64,000 bases of DNA from Rhynchopus sp. YZ270_cl-10 (Eukaryota > Euglenozoa > Diplonemea > Diplonemida > Diplonemidae): contig OZ037865.1 of NCBI GenBank assembly GCA_964035575.1, positions 248,001-312,000 of the forward strand, given 5' to 3'. The position numbers and the translations under genes were made by a program. Below, piece by piece: positions 20,627 through 31,860 of the stretch. Position 1 is the first letter of the stretch. Each line of letters begins with the position of its first letter. A model generated the notes under the pieces. The model saw only the letters and a program-made list of their open reading frames with translations. It did not search any database and was not told where the DNA came from.

Positions 20627-23600
20627 CAGAGCCCGCGGACCTCCCCCGAAAATTAATTATGCACCCCCTTCCAACCCCCGTCCCGCCCAAAAAACACAAA
20701 AAAAAAAACAAAAAAAAACCTCTCCCGAGCTTTCCCCGAGGACAAGCCAGAAATACGAAAGGGAGGCTTTTTCTCCTGCTGAAAGTGAAAAAATGACGGG
20801 GGGAGGGGGGTCATATGTTCTTTGATGATTTTACATTCGGTATACGGGGGGGGTGGTGGTGGGGTTGGGGTTGGGGTAAAAAACTTAGAAAGGCGGATAC
20901 ACTGACGTGACAACATGGTCAGGGATACGCAGTGCGCGATTAATTTGGCACCCTGACGCATTCGTGTAAGCGGTATAAAATCGCTTCACTGCTCACAGAC
21001 ACTGGTTGTGGGACAGACGTTTATCGAATCTCTTGACCTCCTTCCCAGGCGCAGAAAACACTCTGCCCTTCCCACGGGCATGCAGAGCAATACGCATGTT
21101 CCCGTTCAGGTTGTCGGATGAAAGCAATTTCCGCTGATTAGTTTTTATTTGATTCATAGCTGATATGACTCTCTCACATTCAGCGTTGCTCACGGGGAAA
21201 ACAAGAAAAATTTCAATAATTTCTCTCAAATGAGGGAAGAGTTTTTTTTTTTTCATTATTTTATAAATGTCAGGCACTGTCGTGTCAGACAAAGTAGAAA
21301 ACGTGTCTTTGTAAACAATGAACTCCGCCTTGATACGGGCGAGATCGAAGTCGTAACCTCCATGTGTGCCTGACACCTTTCGGTCCTCAGTGCAGGGGTC
21401 GGAGGAGGTGCCACTGTAAAAAAAATCTGTCACGCCGCTAGTGTACCACGACAACAGGTCGTCTAGCTCTTTTGCCCCAAAAAGTAGTAATTGTGATGTG
21501 TCCCTGGGGAAATGTCTAGGGGAAAAAATTTTAAATTTAGACAAAAAGGGCACATCACAAATCACGCCCTCAGTCTCTTCAATGAGGCGGGTGAGGTAGG
21601 GGGAGGCGACGATTTCGTGGAATGGGTTAAATTCCAGGTCTTCGTCCAATGCCTCCGCATTTACGTCGGCCAGCACCTCTGGCCACGTGGGGTACACCTG
21701 TCCTGATATCGCAGGATTATCACGCAGTTCGCGGATAGTGTGCAGGTACTGGTCGAACACGTCGACCAGATCAAACACGCTCAGGCTGCGGTCCTGTGGA
21801 ATGAAATAAAATAAACGATAAAGGGAATTGATTTGGGCCATACCTGGAGTGTTGAGACCAACGAGCTGTTGGCATCCTCGACATCTGCAAGCAGATGCAC
21901 GCTCTTTACCATGGCGGGTTCCATGAGCTTCGCTGACAGATCAGCGGTCTTTGCTCTAAGGAACCGCACCAGAGGGCGGTACACTGCCGTGATGTTATCC
22001 AAACATCTGGCATTCTGGATCCACCGAATCTCATGGGGTTCCAGTACCTTGCGTGGCTTGTCGATTCCAACTCCTTTCTGGAACTTCATCCAGTCCGTCA
22101 CACGAACGCTGCTGGCGTTGAACCAGGAGTACAGCTTCGACTCCATGGCGATCGCCGCATCCAGGCACGGCACGGCCTTCGTCGCCCCCTTTGGCTTCAG
22201 CACAAACTGGTGGCACGTACACCAGAAGTACTTCGCGTGCAGGTTCATTCTCACGCGTAGCCTCTTCTGCAGCCCCCTCTTTTTCCCAGACATCGACGCT
22301 GTCCCATCCAATCCGATAGCAATCATCCTTTTCGGATTTAAACCAAGGTCGCGTACCGCCCCCAAGAGTACCCTCTCATACTCCTCTGATGTGCCGTTGT
22401 TCATGGGGAGCAAGGACAGGAAGCACTCGCGAACCTCCCCCTCCTCTACGTCGATGTAGCGAACACAAAGAGCACACTCTGCACACTGGGCGATGTCCTT
22501 GCTCTCATCGCACATCAAAGACCACCAGGGAGACTGCTGGATGCACAGTAGCAAGTCCTCCGTCGTAACCATCGACACTGACTCCAGTAATTGGCGAGAC
22601 TCTGCCGTGCCGAGGTAAGTCGGCGGCTCAGCTAAATGCCGCTGCAAACTGGCGCACCCCTGCTCCTCAGCCACGTAGATCACGTGCTCTTGCAACTCCT
22701 CAATGGCGTGCATACGTCGAGCGTTGTAGTGCACACACTTGATCAGGCTAATGAGCCCTTCCAGGTTCTTCTCCTTCGTGTTTTCACTCGCCATGTCAAG
22801 CTGTGCAGCGATGGAGGAGGTGGGCGCGGCGGGCTTCTTACTGTTAACCAGGAACTTCGCATGCTCACGTTCAGCAGTAACATGATACTCCGCCTTATGA
22901 TGCGATTTTATTGCATCAAGTGCAGTGTTCCAGTTGTTCAGTGGTCTTTTGGAAGTGAACGCGTGCTGAACATTTGTAGGCATCGTTCCCTTCTTCTCCT
23001 TCACGAAGAACCACTCGCAGTGCTTGCACGTCATCCCAAGTTCGTCCTTGCAGAGCCACTTGAACTGGCTCTCCCACGATTCCTGGTACGTCCGTACTTT
23101 TCGCTTCTTCGCTGCACGATTGGAGCTTGACACATCAGACGCAAGACGAGTACGATCACCTGAACCTGTCGCAGAAGCCGCATCTGGGACGTCGGTCGTA
23201 GCATCAACATCTATCTGCATGGCGGTAGCAACAGGCGCAGTCTCCTCTGTAGTAGCAGCAGGCGCAGTCTCCTCTGTAGTAGCAACAGGCGCAGTCTCCT
23301 CTGTAATAGCAACAGGCGCAGTCTCCTCTGTAATAGCAACAGGCGCAGTCTCCGTAGATGTGACGGCAACGGAAGGGGGCTGCAACACAAAGTCGCTCAC
23401 GGAGGCTTTAACACCTGTAGCTGGCACTTCATCTTCATCTTCGTCATCGTCATCGCCATCGCCACCGACCTGCATTGCCACGCTGGCGTCAAGTTGTGAC
23501 ATGGCTTCTGTCGCTGATGCAGCCTTCATCTGATCGGCCTTCCTCTTCGCCTGCTGCAACATGGCCGGCAGTGACCCCTTCTCCCTCTTTCCCAGCCTTG

Positions 23601-23967
23601 CCAAAGCTTGCATCCGCTTTGTCGGCCGGCCGGACATTATTATTATTATTCTTTTTTGATTTTTCTGTTAAGTATTGTACATGGGAAAGGGATGTCGATG
23701 TACAGGCGATTGTCGAAACTACAAAAAACCCCTGCGGGGCTGAGGCTCCCAAACCCTTTTTCCTTTTTTTTTTTGTATCGACAATCACCTACTGAGGCAG
23801 GAAAAATAAAATTTCCCCCTCCCAAACCCCCCTCCCCCCAAAAAAAACACCCAAAAAAAAAACCCAAAACCCCCGTCCCTGGACGGGGGTCGGGACGGGG
23901 GTCGGTTTTTGGAAAATAATTGACCCCCGTCCGGGACGGGGTGAACGGGGGTGTTCCGCGGACTCTG
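20627..23967 (-). mobile_element. Complete hAT transposon, 3,341 bp
   Basis: The ends are inverted: CAGAGCCCGCGGACC at 20627 and CAGAGTCCGCGGAAC as reverse complement ending at 23967. They are flanked by an identical 8-bp direct duplication, ACGGTAAG (20619-20626 and 23968-23975), the size expected of hAT transposons. Inside is one intact two-exon transposase gene on the minus strand. Subterminal G/C-rich inverted motifs (CCCCCGTCC / GGACGGGGG) cluster at both ends, mainly 23870-23950. The insertion sits about 120 bases downstream of the STPGR gene stop. Intact ends, duplication and reading frame indicate a young, possibly active copy. Confidence 0.9.
20993..23637 (-). CDS. hAT-family transposase, two exons
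   Basis: Exons are 23637-21844 and 21793-20993 with a 50-nt intron (GTATG...CACAG), giving 864 aa. The N-terminal 190 residues are low-complexity, including an imperfect ETAPVAITE-type repeat and an acidic run. A zinc-finger-like region follows (CKHC with later His, about residues 215-275; BED/TTF-like). The catalytic RNase-H-like domain shows LMCDESKDI (first Asp), IGLDGTASM (second Asp) and the CTCH motif typical of hAT. The C-terminal dimerisation block with the catalytic Glu reads FPVSNAECERVISAMNQIKT. The layout resembles the ZNF862/KIAA1586-like hAT branch. All key residues seem present. The intron removal is needed to keep the frame and gives a continuous protein. Confidence 0.9.
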
Positions 23968-24097
23968 ACGGTAAGAGAAAAATTGTCCACGCAGGGTTTG
24001 AAGAGAAGAGATCGGATGAGAGCTTCCCCCTCATAAAGGAAAAGTCACACTGCACAACCTCAACAAAGAACGACACTACGTATTGGCCTCTCCCTTC

Positions 24098-25144
24098 TCA
24101 CCCCCCCGGCAGCTTCGCGCACACACGGAGTCTGCTTTGCTTGGCCAGCTCATCTGATTTGAGGAGCACTTTATTGAACGTAGGTTTGACCCACACATTG
24201 TTCACTGTACCATGCGTGACCGGTACGTGTCCAGGGGTGCTGCCTGCATAGGCACGTGTCCATCCAGACCTGTCCAACTTTGCACCACCAAAGCCACTGA
24301 CAGTATCGCGTGAATACGACTTTCGTTCCAACGATCCCGTGGTATTGTAGGTGCCGGGGCCAAGGGAGGGTGCTGTGTTGCCGAAGTTGCTAGAGGAGGC
24401 GACAGTCCTGGTGCACTCACGGAATGTGAGGGGCAGCACGCCTTTGCATGATGTGACGTGCCGTGCCCTGTGTGGGTTGCAGGATGAAAAGGGGACGACA
24501 CAAAATAGTTTACACAAAATCATACCGACAGGGATCAAAGATCTCACACCGCCCAGTCGTCCGTTTCGCCGTATCACAAAAGAGATCCGTATGATCATAC
24601 GCGCCTGGCCCGGGCTGTGTTTGGGAGGGTGAACAACATTATCATATCCCCCAATTTTACACCAACGCTGCATAAGATTCACTATTATTTCCTCCCCCTA
24701 AATTAAACAGAAGAATTTAACCAAACCCTCCTTCTCCCCTTCACCTCACCCCTTTTTTTACTATACCTTCGACATCATCTCCGCCGAGACAAGAGTTGTC
24801 ACACGCTCTGGCGGAGCTTTGAGTCGTGTCGCACGCTTGAGGGCAGAGGACGGGACAGAGGGGGTGTGCTTAATGTCGGACACAGACCCTGAGGTGTGGA
24901 TCTGACTGCCGAAGAGGTTCGCTGCTGTACGAAGCGAGGAGAACAGCGGCAGATGCGCTGGGTCTGGCGCAGGCACGGCTGCCGCACCCCATCGCCCCGA
25001 CCTTCCAAGAAGCGACACCGGAAGCTCGACTGGCCTCTCCTGCTTCCCACCCCTCCTCCTCGGCTGACCCTTCCCAGGCAGCCTGGGCACCTTCAACGCA
25101 TCGCCTGCAGGAGCTTCAGGAACAATACCGGAAAACTCTGCCAT
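24098..25144 (-). CDS. Sperm-tail PG-rich repeat (SHIPPO/STPGR) protein, three exons
   Basis: Exons are 25144-24767, 24614-24526 and 24467-24098, giving 278 aa. Introns of 152 and 58 nt both start GTAT and end CACAG, and the phases agree only with this model. Exon 2 begins PGPGAYDHTDLF and exon 3 contains APSLGPGTYNTTGSLERKSY followed by SGFGGAKL; these are STPGR motifs. Proteins with this repeat associate with ciliary or flagellar microtubules, so a flagellar role is inferred. The N-terminal exon is Pro/Arg/Ser-rich and unrecognised. The Met at 25144 (MAEFSG) was chosen as the start of the conserved-looking frame. A family A repeat ends about 30 bases upstream and a pyrimidine-rich stretch lies between. 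Confidence 0.8.
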
Positions 25145-26326
25145 AGCAAATATCAAAGGATATAAAGAAAATGAAGATGAAACCTCAGCTTCTTAGTCAC
25201 CTTTAAGACTCAAGAGAAAGAGAGAGAGAAGTGAAGTTATTAATGCAGGCACCGACTGACACACAGCTGGATGATAGCAAGTACCCTGCGGCCAACAGAA
25301 GAGGGAAAAGGAAACCTAGGTAGACCTGAATGGAGTAGCCTCAGCTTAGAAAGAGAGAGAGAGAGAGAGAGCAAGAAATGGCAGGGGTGTCGAAAACAGG
25401 GTGAGTGGGGGAGGGAGGGGAGGGGGAGTACGGGCGACGTAGGGGGGTATATTAGAAAATCGCCATAATTTTGGTTGAAATCCCAAAAAGGGGGGGAGGT
25501 GGGGTTGGCTGTGTGTTGTGTTCGGAGGGGGGTGTGTGGCCCTGTGGGATGGGTGTTGTACGAGGAGGGTGTATCGAATCAAAGAAGGTTTCGTTTCCTC
25601 CGGTTGTGACTGCAGTGCGGTTTGAAGGTGATTTGACGGAGAGCCAGGGTCGAGCGTTGTCGTGGATGCGTGAGAGGGAGAGGGAGGACGACGCACGGCG
25701 TTGGGTAGAAGAGGAAGCGGAGGAGGCTGTGGTCAAGGGCAGGGAAGGTGGGTCTGGCGTTCTAGAGAATGCAGGGTACTATTGGAGAGATTGGGGGGAA
25801 AGGAGGTGTGGTTTCTTTTTCATTTGAACAGCAATAAAAAACTAACCGTAATTATAAAACATGTCGGACCAAAACAAAGCTTTGCGCGACCCTAAATGAA
25901 AAACCGAGAGGGAAAAAAAAGTTGGCTTGAAATACACAGCCCTCTCGTGAACAGTGTACCTTTTGGTATATGACCGGTGCGACCAGTTGTGCTGGGGTGG
26001 ACACCCAACCATGCAGTCCTACATCCATTTCGTGGTTTGCATCTGATATGTGCTACTCCCGCTTTCCACTCAGCCAGATGAACGAAGATCATTGCGAACA
26101 CAGGGTAATAAGGCCTGTGTGATCCCACTATCGCCTGTGTTACCTTTGATAACCTTCTCCAAAAAAAAATTTTTTTGGGAAAGTTTAAGATGAACGCAAG
26201 TCACCCACGCTTTATGCACTTTGTATCCTCCACCCCTCAAAGCGAAAGTGTGAGTCCTTTTCCCCTTACGTTAGGGCCTTATTTACTGGTTTTCCAAATA
26301 CATTTTCAGTAAAGGGGGAAACCCCC
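25145..26326. other. Gene-free, purine-rich stretch
   Basis: Family A (25173-25205), B (25231-25305), E (25915-26075) and A (26187-26221) repeats frame a strongly purine-biased block at 25310-25810 (pyrimidine-rich on the coding strand). The long frames in that block on both strands are composition artefacts. Confidence 0.5.
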
Positions 26327-26462
26327 ACCCTCCCCCAGTGTTCTAAAATACGTGACCTACCCCCCACGTATTCGTATTAATACGCGTACGTATTAATACG
26401 TGACTTTCGTATTAATACGTGGCTTTTTCCAGCAAAACCCCCCCCCCCCCCCCCCCCCCCTA

Positions 26463-27409
26463 GGCATACACTCGATGCGAGTCGCATTCTCGCATTCTCG
26501 CACAACTCTGGTCTGGCAAAAAATTCTCGCACGATTCTCGCTCATTCTCGCACATTCTCGCTCATTCTCGCACATTCTCGCACGATTCTCGCACGTTCTC
26601 GCACGGTTCTCCGTGGTCACGTACGTGGAAAATACACACCCCCCAACACTTTTTTTTAATGTTTTCGGGTCATTTTAACCTTAAGGGAGACTCCGAGGAG
26701 TCATTTAAACAAAACCAGCAATTTTCAACAAAACACGATGGAATATACCCAGCAACACAGTACACAGTACACAGTACACAGTACACAGTACACAGTACAC
26801 AGTACACAGTACACAGTACACAGTACACAGTACACAGTACACAGTACACAGTACACAGTACACAGTACACAGTACACAGTACACAGTACACAGTACACAG
26901 TACACAGTACACAGTACACAGTACACAGTACACAGTACACAGTACACAGTACACAGTACACAGTACACAGTACACAGTACACAGTACACAGTACACAGTA
27001 CACAGTACACAGTACACAGTACACAGTACACAGTACACAGTACACAGTACACAGTACACAGTACACAGTACACAGTACACAGTACACAGTACACAGTACA
27101 CAGTACACAGTACACAGTACACAGTACACAGTACACAGTACACAGTACACAGTACACAGTACACAGTACACAGTACACAGTACACAGTACACAGTACACA
27201 GACTGTGGTGGGGTTACTTCATCTACTTTGCGACAGAAACTTCCCCTGGACACTACATGTCCCTAAAAAACGAAACACAGGCCAGGACTTCCCTTGTACG
27301 AAAATCCTCTACGTGTGCGAGAATGATTCTCGCATGCGAGAATGGTGCGAGAATGGTGTGCGAGAATGCGAGAATGATTCTCGCATGCGACTCGCATCGA
27401 GTGTATGCC
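26463..27409. mobile_element. TA-bounded element P1 with GCGAGAAT arrays
   Basis: Inverted ends GGCATACACTCGATGCGAG are flanked by TA (26461-26462, 27410-27411). Removing it leaves C-run, TA, G-run, the apparent shared target. Subterminal arrays repeat ATTCTCGCAC and its complement. The centre is a long 7-base tandem repeat. Non-coding. Confidence 0.75.
26757..27201. repeat. ACAGTAC 7-mer tandem array, about 63 copies
   Basis: A virtually perfect array of the 7-base unit ACAGTAC runs for about 445 bases. Because 7 is not a multiple of 3, it stays open in several frames and yields artefactual TQYTVHS / VYCVLC peptides. Confidence 0.95.
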
Positions 27410-27411
27410 TA

Positions 27412-28813
27412 GGGGGGGTCACAAGGGGAGGACAATGCACTTTTTCAGGGTTTTTGAATTCTACGCGCAGCGCAGTGTCCGACCCCACAAGTCACTACCC
27501 AAGACCCCCTAGAAAACGTCCTGGAGGCCCAAAAATACCAAAAATAGTGACCGGAAGTGACCAGAAAATCAAAATTCCGAAAAAAAAAGGGGTCTTGGGA
27601 CAGGGTCTGTACCTTGCTTATTCCTATTTTTTAGCACATAAACGAGATATGGCCATGGCAACAGCCCATGACTCATATTTTAGGAAGTAAAGGATACATC
27701 TTGACTAATGTCATCTAATTGCGTTTGAATACAGCCAAAAGAAGACAAGACGGTCACCTGGCATCTGTATTTTGTGGGTCGTAGTGACCAATGTACACAC
27801 GCGCTTAGGTACCCACACCATTAATAGGCCAGGGAGTGATCAATTTAGGGAGGAAAATTAGTCAGGTGTAAATTATAGAGCAGATCTGCCGTCACTGCCT
27901 CACCCGGTCCCTCAGGTACCTTCCCTTGCGGAAAAAAACACCTCGTATGACTTTTCAGATATTGCAATGACCAATTCCCCCCTTGGTTTTGCAGTTCAGT
28001 CTACAATAGCCCTGTACTAGACACGTATATAGGTATCCAGTCATAGACTCGACTAAAGCACCGACCCCGCATCTGCCTCGTCTTCTTTGTCTTCTTCAGA
28101 CCCCACACTCAGATTATTGTGGGAGGAAAGAGACATCCCTTGTGAAGACGGACAGGCACGCCACAAAATATAGCGGCAAGAGCGAGACGTCCTCAAAGCT
28201 CACAAGGGCAAGGAACGCCGTATTGGGAACTTAGGCACACTGCTCCAACATGGCAAGGCCAGACTGCTTGACGACAAGCCGTGCGCAATGACCCGCGAGG
28301 AGGACGCGTGGGAGGCCCAATGCCACACATATCACTTTCCTCCCCTTTTCGCGTGTTTTCTTAAACTCAATCTCCCCAGGGCTTGCAGAATCGCCTCTGA
28401 GGACACCTTCAGCAGGCCCACTCCACAGTGGATATGGCGCTTTGCCTTTACTGCCATTCCACTGCGCCTACACAAGGATTTTAGACCGGGCTTGGCGTAG
28501 AACTGCAAATCCAGTGCCCCCGGCACTTTTCCCGCCTCTCAATGCCTTCCAACGGTGTTTTTAATGGGTTTTGATTGTACCCCGATTTGAAAGGTGCCAA
28601 AGTACAAACCCTGTCCCAGGCCGTTTTTTTTTTTTTGAAAAATCCGAATTAGACCCCCACAAGTGCTCAGAAGTGTCCAAAACCAGGCGGAATTGAATTG
28701 TAGGTCACCTGGGGACCATATTTTCTGGTTTTTCAGGGTGATGTCCATTTTTTTCTCAAAAAAAAATTTTTTTGGTCGGTGTCCTCACTTTTAACATGGG
28801 ATGTGACCCCCCC
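27412..28813. mobile_element. Element P2, left copy of a 1.4-kb inverted pair
   Basis: The ends are GGGGGGTCAC and its complement, with TA on both sides. It is the near-identical inverted copy of 39177-40579. Both copies keep an open frame (minus strand 28332-28526 here, plus strand 39390-39659 there) for a basic peptide with VKAKRxIHCGVGLLKVSSEA; neither has a recognisable domain, so coding status is uncertain. Confidence 0.7.
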
Positions 28814-30599
28814 TACCCTAGGGGATACGACTCCAGCCATTTTGGCTGGGACCAAACGCACGGAAAATTCATTTGGCATTATCTGGCCATCTCCAAGGCA
28901 ACTGCGGGTGAAAAACACCCTCAGAGTGGGTCACAGGGGGCCTGTGGGCCGAAAAACGACCCAGAAGCCACCCCAGAATACAAAAAAATGGAAAAAAATA
29001 GTGAAAAAACGGCTTTTTTCACGTTTTGGCCACTTTGGGCAAAATAGCGATTTTTCGAGAAAAAAATCAAAAACCGGGATATTTTTTGACATCACAAAGC
29101 CTCCTTTGGCACAAATATACCCCAAAAGTGGCCTGTGAGTCCATTCCAACCTGTTTTGGACATATTTGACACTTTTGGAAGTGTTTTTTTGGTGTTTTTA
29201 GGTCAAAAAAATGCCCAAGACGTCCCCAAGACATCCCCAAGACACTTTGCACACCCCCTGTTACGGTCATATTTTTTTCGTTTTTTTCATAGGGTGAAAA
29301 CGATCGTTTTTTTTTTTTTTTTTTTTTTGCGAATCTGGGAAAAAGTGATCGGTCTTTTTTTTTTTTTTTTTTTTTCACGATCGTGAAGAAAAAAAAAACG
29401 ATCGTTTTTTTTTTTTTTTTTTCTTCACGATCGTGAAAAAAAAGCACCTTTTTCTTCACGATCGTGAAGGAAAAAAAAAACGATCGTTTTTTTTTTCCCA
29501 TATTATGTCGTTGATCGCTGGCCCACACCAGGGAGGGAGCCCCCACAGGTGCCCACAACCCCCCTGAAATCGGCCGAGAGTAACTTTTAGCGGTGTTTTG
29601 ACGTAAAATGTCACCTTTTTTGCCATTTTTGGGGTGTACTTTTCTGGAACAAAATTCGCAAAACCCGAAATACGAATCGTAAAAAATCGCGACATTCTAT
29701 GACATGCGTATACCATGAAGCAGCACGTCACGGCATGGCATGTAACATGCACATGTAATATCGCCAAAAACCTAGTCGTAGTAACATCATCACTGTGCAA
29801 ACCCCTGTCCATCCAATACAATTCACACTCTTTGTGGGTGGTCTTGCTGCCTTTTTGCCACAGTAATTTTTGGCCCGGCAGGCATGCTCTTGAAGCATGG
29901 CAATTTAGTGTGTATGGGGCAGGGTGTTGTTTTGTTCTGAATTCCCTTTGTTACAATATCTATCCAATCGCGAGTGGTTGTATGTGTATCGTGAGACACT
30001 CTTTTTAACCCTTTACGGACCAAGAGGACATTTATGCCCATTGTGGCGGGGGATGCGGCGTTCAACACCAGGCCAAGTTGGCCAAAAGCCCCAACTTTTG
30101 TACTGTCCAACCTCTGTACAATTACGGTATATTTCGTTGGCTGGTGGTCTGAAGAGTGATCTGACCATATTCTCCAGGTATAACAAATGCCCAAATAATG
30201 CATTGGCGAAGGAATTTTGCACTTTTGACCATCACACATTACTTGTATTTTTACCGGTTTTTTAATGAGTACAACCTATGTCAGAGCACGCTGTCCCACA
30301 GATTTTAGAATTTGGGGGGGTCACGCAACAGGGATTACGCAGCTCCCCATACTTATCGCTAAATATGCCGTTTTCCCCGAAAAATTTTAGAATTCCACGC
30401 CCAATTTCTTTCTTTTTGGCAAAAAAAGGTCCTCAGAAGCTCAATTCCGGAAACAAATACGGGGGGAGCGACGTTTTCCAACTCCTCCGCCATCAGCAGG
30501 AACACCTCCGTTTTCTCTTGAATCTGTGACGCTTGTTGCTGAGAAACAGGGCAACAGCGCGTTCAAGCATATTCCCCATATTTTCAGTGTTAAACTCGT

Positions 30600-30729
30600 G
30601 GCGAAGCCACGGTACGCAACATTTCTAAAAAATGCGCTTACAATTGCACCTTTTTTTACAGCCAAACTATGTCATGGAAAGGATGTAATGCAAGCTTGCG
30701 CCGCAGGCGCATGGTACGCTACTTTTTTC
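30600..30729. repeat. Module M (paired hairpins followed by ACGGTACGC)
   Basis: It starts GGCGAAGCC-ACGGTACGCAACATTTC and ends GCGCCGCAGGCGC-ATGGTACGCTACTTTTTT, with about 85 bases between. Partial copies follow at 30779-30835 and 30898-31010. A full copy lies at 59875-60039, directly upstream of the gene in the hAT-like element. Each hairpin is followed by the same (ACG)GTACGC box. Confidence 0.7.
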
Positions 30730-31599
30730 TTTGCCCTTATCCTTCTTTCTCACTCCTCATTGCTTCCCAAAGGTTCTGGCGAAGCCACGGTACGCAACAT
30801 TTCTTTAAAATGTTGACATAAAATGGCACTTTTGTTGGTAACTATCGTCCAGTTCCGTAAATTTTACTTCCATATTTTGCTAAAACGAAAGTTTCTAGCG
30901 AAGCCACGGTACGCAACATTTCTAAAAATTGCGCTTAAAATTGCCTACTATGTCGCGGGAAGGGTGGGTTGAAAGCTCGCGCCGCAGTGCATCTTCCTTT
31001 TCCGGTAAAATAGAAGAAAATTGTCTTCTAAAAATAGATCTGTGGGGGGTAGGTGAGAGGTGGGCGGAGCCCCCACTCCTCACCTAACCCCACCCCAGCC
31101 TCAATCCAAAACCCTGTATTTTTTTTTTGGTATTTTTTGAGCTGAGATTTTCAAAAAATACCAAAAATACCAGGGTCAACCGCTGTGATGCTCATTGTTT
31201 AGAACACAGGGCTATTTCTAAATATGGGGTCCGGAGTCCAAAATCCAATCCGGGACACAATTTTGGCAGATTTATTTTGGGCCAAAAACGTCTTCATTTA
31301 CATTTTTGGGATTCGCCCGTGCAGTGGTGGGGTCAATCTCGAAAATTGGATTTTTTGACCACTTAAATTTTGGGAAATATGAGCCCGGTCACTTATACGT
31401 GGGCCCATTTTCGGCTAAAATTTTCCTCAAAATCCGGGTTTGTAAAATTGACCCTTCTGTGAAGGAAGGTTGTGGAAAAGGGTCCTTATTTGCATTTTTG
31501 GAAGCCGCCCGTGCAGTGGTGGGGTCAATTTGCAGAATTGGGCAAGTTCTTGCAAGACAACGGGTAATGTTTGTTAGATCTAAGGAGGGAAGGGGAGCG

Positions 31600-31860
31600 T
31601 TTGTAGCTCACACAGCACCCCAAACCCTGGCCTCTCTGTCCACAGCACACAGCTCTTCCCCTGAGTTCCATTTGTGACTCAACATGCTGAGCGCATCTTC
31701 AGTACGATGGGTGGGTGGATGAGCGAGAAGAGGCGCAACTGGCTAGTTGCACCAAAGCTGCACAAGCTTGTGGTCGTAGCACGCAGTTTGCGCGAGAGCA
31801 AGCCGCCACAAGAGAATGGTTGCAGGAGGAGAAGGAGCGTGCGGGAGCTATATTGACTGC
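31600..31860 (+). pseudogene. hAT transposase C-terminal relic
   Basis: A plus-strand frame contains AERIFSTMGGWMSEKRRNWL followed by LHKLVVVARS, the typical hAT dimerisation block. The preceding STAHSSSPEFHL segment lies in another frame and ends in a stop, so at least one frameshift separates them. No upstream catalytic domain is recognisable. It is a decayed fragment of a lineage different from the intact transposase at 20993-23637. Confidence 0.6.

Noticed and set aside
25346..25827. Overlapping 116-118-codon frames on both strands
   Set aside because: Purine/pyrimidine composition bias keeps frames open; repeats of Gly/Arg/Glu or Pro/Ser only.
26757..27201. CRISPR-like array
   Set aside because: Units are 7 bases with no spacers; simple tandem repeat in a eukaryotic transposon.
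26659..27690. Long frames encoding TQYTVHS or VYCVLC repeats on both strands
   Set aside because: They read through a 7-base tandem array that has no stops in several frames; not genes.
29823..30239. 138-codon minus frame inside element Y, considered as a piggyBac-type transposase remnant
   Set aside because: I could not find the DDE motifs or the terminal zinc ribbon; too weak to call.
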